Source: Lachnospiraceae bacterium
GTDB lineage: Bacteria > Bacillota > Clostridia > Lachnospirales > Lachnospiraceae
Direction: 5' to 3'
NCBI GenBank assembly: GCA_024691065.1
Contig: JAILOA010000008.1
Coordinates: 1 to 17,202 of the forward strand
DNA length: 17,202 bases
This document shows, piece after piece, positions 15,701-17,202 of this stretch. The first letter of the stretch is position 1. Every line of letters begins with the position of its first letter. Below the pieces are notes generated by a model that did not search any database, was not told the DNA's origin, and was given only the letters and a program-made list of their open reading frames with translations. A program made the position numbers and the translations under genes.

Positions 15701-16602
15701 GCGAGCTTTGGAGTATTTTTGATTATCTGATGCCGGGATATCTCTATAACTATGAGGAATTTAAGGAGAATTTTGAGAGTCCGATAGTAAAAAATCAGGA
15801 TGAGGCAGCCTCCGAAAAGCTAAAGAAAATGGTGTCTCCGTTTGTGCTTAGGCGTCTTAAGAAGGATGTTCTAAAGGACCTTCCGGATAAAATTCAGGAG
15901 ACCAGACATACGAGTTTTGAGAAAACTCAAAGAGAGCTTTACGATGCTCAGGTTACACATATGAAGCAGATGCTTTCGGAACAATCAGAGGCAGAATACA
16001 AGAAGAATAAAATCCAGATTTTATCGGAAATTATGAGGCTTAGGCAGATTTGCTGTGATCCGGAGATGTTTGTTGATAATTACAAGGGCGGGTCCGCAAA
16101 GAAGGAAATGCTTATGGAGCTTATTTCCGATGCTATCGAGGGCAATCATAAGATGCTTATATTTTCTCAGTTTACTACCATGCTTGGTTTAATTGAGGAT
16201 GAGCTTAAGAAACAGAAAATTAATTATTATAAGATTACCGGAAAGACTCCGAAGGAGGAGCGTATAAAGCTTGTAAAGGCTTTCAACGGTGATGACACGC
16301 CGGTATTTTTGATTTCCCTGAAGGCGGGAGGTACCGGGCTTAACTTGGTTGGTGCCGACATAGTGATTCATTATGATCCATGGTGGAATGTTGCGGTCGA
16401 GAACCAGGCGACCGACAGAGCCCATAGAATAGGGCAGACAAATGTAGTGACCGAGTACAAGCTTATTGTCAAGGGAACTATTGAAGAGAAGATTATTAAA
16501 ATGCAGGAGACAAAGAAGAAGCTTGCCGATGAGATACTGAAGGGCGAAAATGGAAATCTTGCTTCGCTTAGTAAGGATGAGCTTTTGGATTTGTTATCTT
16601 AA
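12796..16602 (+). CDS. SNF2-family DEAD/DEAH-box ATPase (Swi2/Snf2-like helicase)
   Basis: It is a double-stranded-DNA translocase of the SNF2 superfamily; bacterial members are thought to remodel protein-DNA or RNA polymerase complexes, but this gene's role is unknown. Seen, numbered from ATG 12796 (1268 aa): a very acidic N-terminus (about 35-140) with an eight-residue repeat; a Cys-rich SWIM-like patch with C241, C243, C246 and H257; a long middle region of the bacterial SNF2-associated type (about 300-780); then the motor. Motor motifs: Q-motif area YQKQGFRWL, motif I LADEMGLGKT (K839), motif II DEAQ (932-935), motif III LTGTPIENRLSELWS, LIFSQF, motif V SLKAGGTGLNLVGAD, and motif VI QATDRAHRIGQ (from 1204, Arg 1208/1211). 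All catalytic motifs are intact. ATG 12796 is preferred because AAGGGGTG is 6 bases upstream; GTG 12787 lies in that site. Confidence 0.93.
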   Translation: MGVVFGNSGNKDAWNKNRSREIIRNPLEYIEKNYINTVDETEEEESLDEESLEGLKKAYKNISNSDYYGDLFFEDDEIAEENDDETVEENDDETVEENEDEVTRENGDIDFKDDQDKIIGEKNIDNGSSDLNDDSSGNGRLNISKKRGSLLKPEKHYKDQYKYYDYEQILNSRPYEKGELDEAIELCRKGLVHLKSINIGYYKSIGGNTKSIKLIGEYMINGYRKIAILMYDRENIIYTNCSCNTCMKNNAYNNYFHEYTFKKLCKYLLALFILGYEKTRNQSVGDITNQESKNFMKLFSKSRKFLEQDDNIIEEEVVLVPKIEVDRYVNVSFKVGTSQKQYVLKNINDLIKKYEEKGVLQLGKAFELDFSKQDFEDHSKWLFDIAEEYSDNLNTIETQYDVANTWESARPLQKIRLTGKDLDEFYDYYKDKTLDFKGVTNKNKVIHFGEEDIKIKFSIEPVMYSTIFDGVVMKGEIPSLYYGKEYTYIFNKEKCKLQRIDKELSDVLVQLSKTNKRRWTLSDYMIELKVGRSYLSDFYNNVLPNFPKEFEIEESQRGYIESFVAPNAEFSFYIDVDNEANEILCTAVVSYGDNSFKLYPANIIEASAYRNYEREDEIIDEILSVFRMFDNEKQVFYHENDADFTYYMLTTGLNQFMKLGDVHASEEFLKLRIKRRFSINVGVRVESELMTVEVLSDDIPQDELLDILKSYQLRKKFHKLKSGEILDLGSESAEELEALLDATHVSLKEFVKGKIQIPAYRALYLNKMLEEHDDIITHRDSNFKKLIKNFKTVKDSEYELPDSLENVARKYQKQGFRWLMTVKNCGFGGILADEMGLGKTLQTISVLLEAKKAGVLLNSLVVSPASLVYNWIEEFERFAPDISVKAITGTKAERRELIRYSDAYDVIVTSYDLLKRDIDLYEDKEFDFQIIDEAQYIKNPQTGAAKSVKVIKSKHRIALTGTPIENRLSELWSIFDYLMPGYLYNYEEFKENFESPIVKNQDEAASEKLKKMVSPFVLRRLKKDVLKDLPDKIQETRHTSFEKTQRELYDAQVTHMKQMLSEQSEAEYKKNKIQILSEIMRLRQICCDPEMFVDNYKGGSAKKEMLMELISDAIEGNHKMLIFSQFTTMLGLIEDELKKQKINYYKITGKTPKEERIKLVKAFNGDDTPVFLISLKAGGTGLNLVGADIVIHYDPWWNVAVENQATDRAHRIGQTNVVTEYKLIVKGTIEEKIIKMQETKKKLADEILKGENGNLASLSKDELLDLLS
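13018..13113 (+). repeat. 24-bp in-frame repeat in the acidic N-terminus of the SNF2 protein
   Basis: Four units begin at 13018, 13042, 13066 and 13090. Units 2 and 3 are identical, unit 1 differs at three positions, and unit 4 is degenerate. Each encodes a DDETVEEN-like octapeptide, giving a strongly negative flexible stretch. Confidence 0.85.
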
Positions 16603-16696
16603 ATTGAATTTAGTAAGTTAGATGGTCATGACGATGGAAATTTTATGAGAATCGGGACATTGTCAGGACAGATTTTTAAAGAAAGGACGTACGAAT

Positions 16697-17202
16697 ATGA
16701 GAAAGGTAGTTAAATCATTATTTATTCCTTGTTTGATTGCAGCCCTGTCTTTTGGGGCAAAGGCAGCAGATGCCAAAAACGTGACCTTTGATTTGTCGGA
16801 GTACACCGGCAAGGAGGAGGCGCTTGAGGCTACAAAGACAAATTCCAAGGCGCTTGCAGATACATCCTCTACTGAGGTAAGTTATACCGTAAAGTCAGGA
16901 AAAGGTAAGGTTTATTATAAAAAAAAGAAGAGTAAGGCTTTGTTTGTAAGCATTACCAGGACTTCGGGAGATAAGCTGGAGGATATTTCGGATAAGGCAT
17001 ACATTAAAGACAAGAAGAAAATATATTCGCTCAATTTCGGTGATGGCGGAGTTGAGGTGGACTATGTATGTAAGAATCGACTTTTTCGAGGTCTGCCCCG
17101 TCTGGCTTCCAATCGTGCTTTGAAGAGCGAAAATGTATTTGCCGTTCTTACTTACATAATCCACCTCAACTCCGCCATCACCGAAATTGAGCGAATATAT
17201 TT
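16697..17202 (+). CDS. Secreted protein of unknown function, 3' end beyond window (last part doubtful)
   Basis: I do not recognise this family. The frame opens at ATG 16697, has AAAGGA (16682-16687) nine bases upstream, and stays open to the window end (168 codons). The N-terminus is a clear Sec signal peptide: MRKVVKS, a hydrophobic core (LFIPCLIAALSFG), then AKA-AD as a signal peptidase I site; the Cys is preceded by Pro, so it is not a lipobox. The mature part is Lys/Asp/Ser-rich with short alternating stretches (VTFDLSEYTG, STEVSYTVKSGKGKVYY, KALFVSITRTSG), suggesting a beta-rich extracellular protein. From about codon 108 onward the DNA is part of a 58-bp inverted repeat. Read on the opposite strand, the loop gives a smoother continuation (DYVSKNGKYIFALQ), so the last ~45 + strand codons may not reflect the real protein. 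It starts 94 bases after the SNF2 gene with no terminator between. Confidence 0.6.
   Translation, partial: MRKVVKSLFIPCLIAALSFGAKAADAKNVTFDLSEYTGKEEALEATKTNSKALADTSSTEVSYTVKSGKGKVYYKKKKSKALFVSITRTSGDKLEDISDKAYIKDKKKIYSLNFGDGGVEVDYVCKNRLFRGLPRLASNRALKSENVFAVLTYIIHLNSAITEIERIY
17019..17202. repeat. 58-bp inverted repeat with 68-base loop at the window edge
   Basis: Left arm 17019-17076 and right arm 17145-17202 match as reverse complements at 56 of 58 positions (mismatches at 17062/17159 and 17069/17152). The right arm reaches the last base given, so the repeat may extend further. It lies within the secreted-protein frame. Confidence 0.93.

Noticed and set aside
16895..17164. - strand 89-codon frame beginning MDYVSKNGKYIFALQ
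   Set aside because: It starts in the right arm and reads back through the secreted-protein gene. Its first part probably reflects the true continuation of that gene, but the rest is antisense noise. Handled as the inverted-repeat finding.

Overview
The window looks like chromosomal DNA of a gut Clostridia species, most likely a Lachnospiraceae. The evidence is low G+C, strong AGGAGG-type ribosome binding sites, an archaeal-type prolyl-tRNA synthetase C-terminus, a GlgC/GlgD pair, SpoVG, and a DnaD plus DnaC/DnaI-like helicase-loading pair. I cannot name a species. All protein genes run on the + strand; only one tRNA gene and its signals are on the - strand.

Layout. 3-401 is the 3' end of proS, followed 21 bases later by a 655-residue arylsulfate sulfotransferase without a signal peptide, closed by a hairpin terminator. 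Then come murG and murC (lipid II assembly). The murC-dnaD gap holds four DnaA boxes; two of them form the arms of the murC terminator hairpin. A DnaD-domain protein (two DnaD domains joined to the N-terminal domain by a linker with a 17-residue tandem repeat) and a DnaC/DnaI-like ATPase follow as a tight pair. prs (PRPP synthetase) has its own near-consensus promoter overlapping the end of the loader gene. Between prs and glgC lie a terminator, three copies of a ~29-bp repeat, and a tRNA-Arg(ACG) on the - strand with a consensus promoter and two - strand hairpins downstream. glgC and glgD overlap by one base and encode the two subunits of ADP-glucose pyrophosphorylase. spoVG follows as a single gene with a strong terminator. 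After a ~350-base gap with nothing clear comes a 1268-residue SNF2-family ATPase, then the start of a secreted protein that is still open at the window edge.

How the parts relate. Most of the window is housekeeping: translation, peptidoglycan precursor synthesis, helicase loading, nucleotide precursor supply, glycogen precursor supply. The strongest unusual signals are the DnaA-box cluster in front of the helicase-loading genes and its overlap with a terminator, the 51-bp repeat inside the DnaD-like gene, the 29-bp repeat array after prs, and a 58-bp inverted repeat ending exactly at the window edge inside the last gene. The last may be a fold-back assembly artefact or a real inversion or duplication. 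I did not find a convincing new multi-gene defence or mobile system here.
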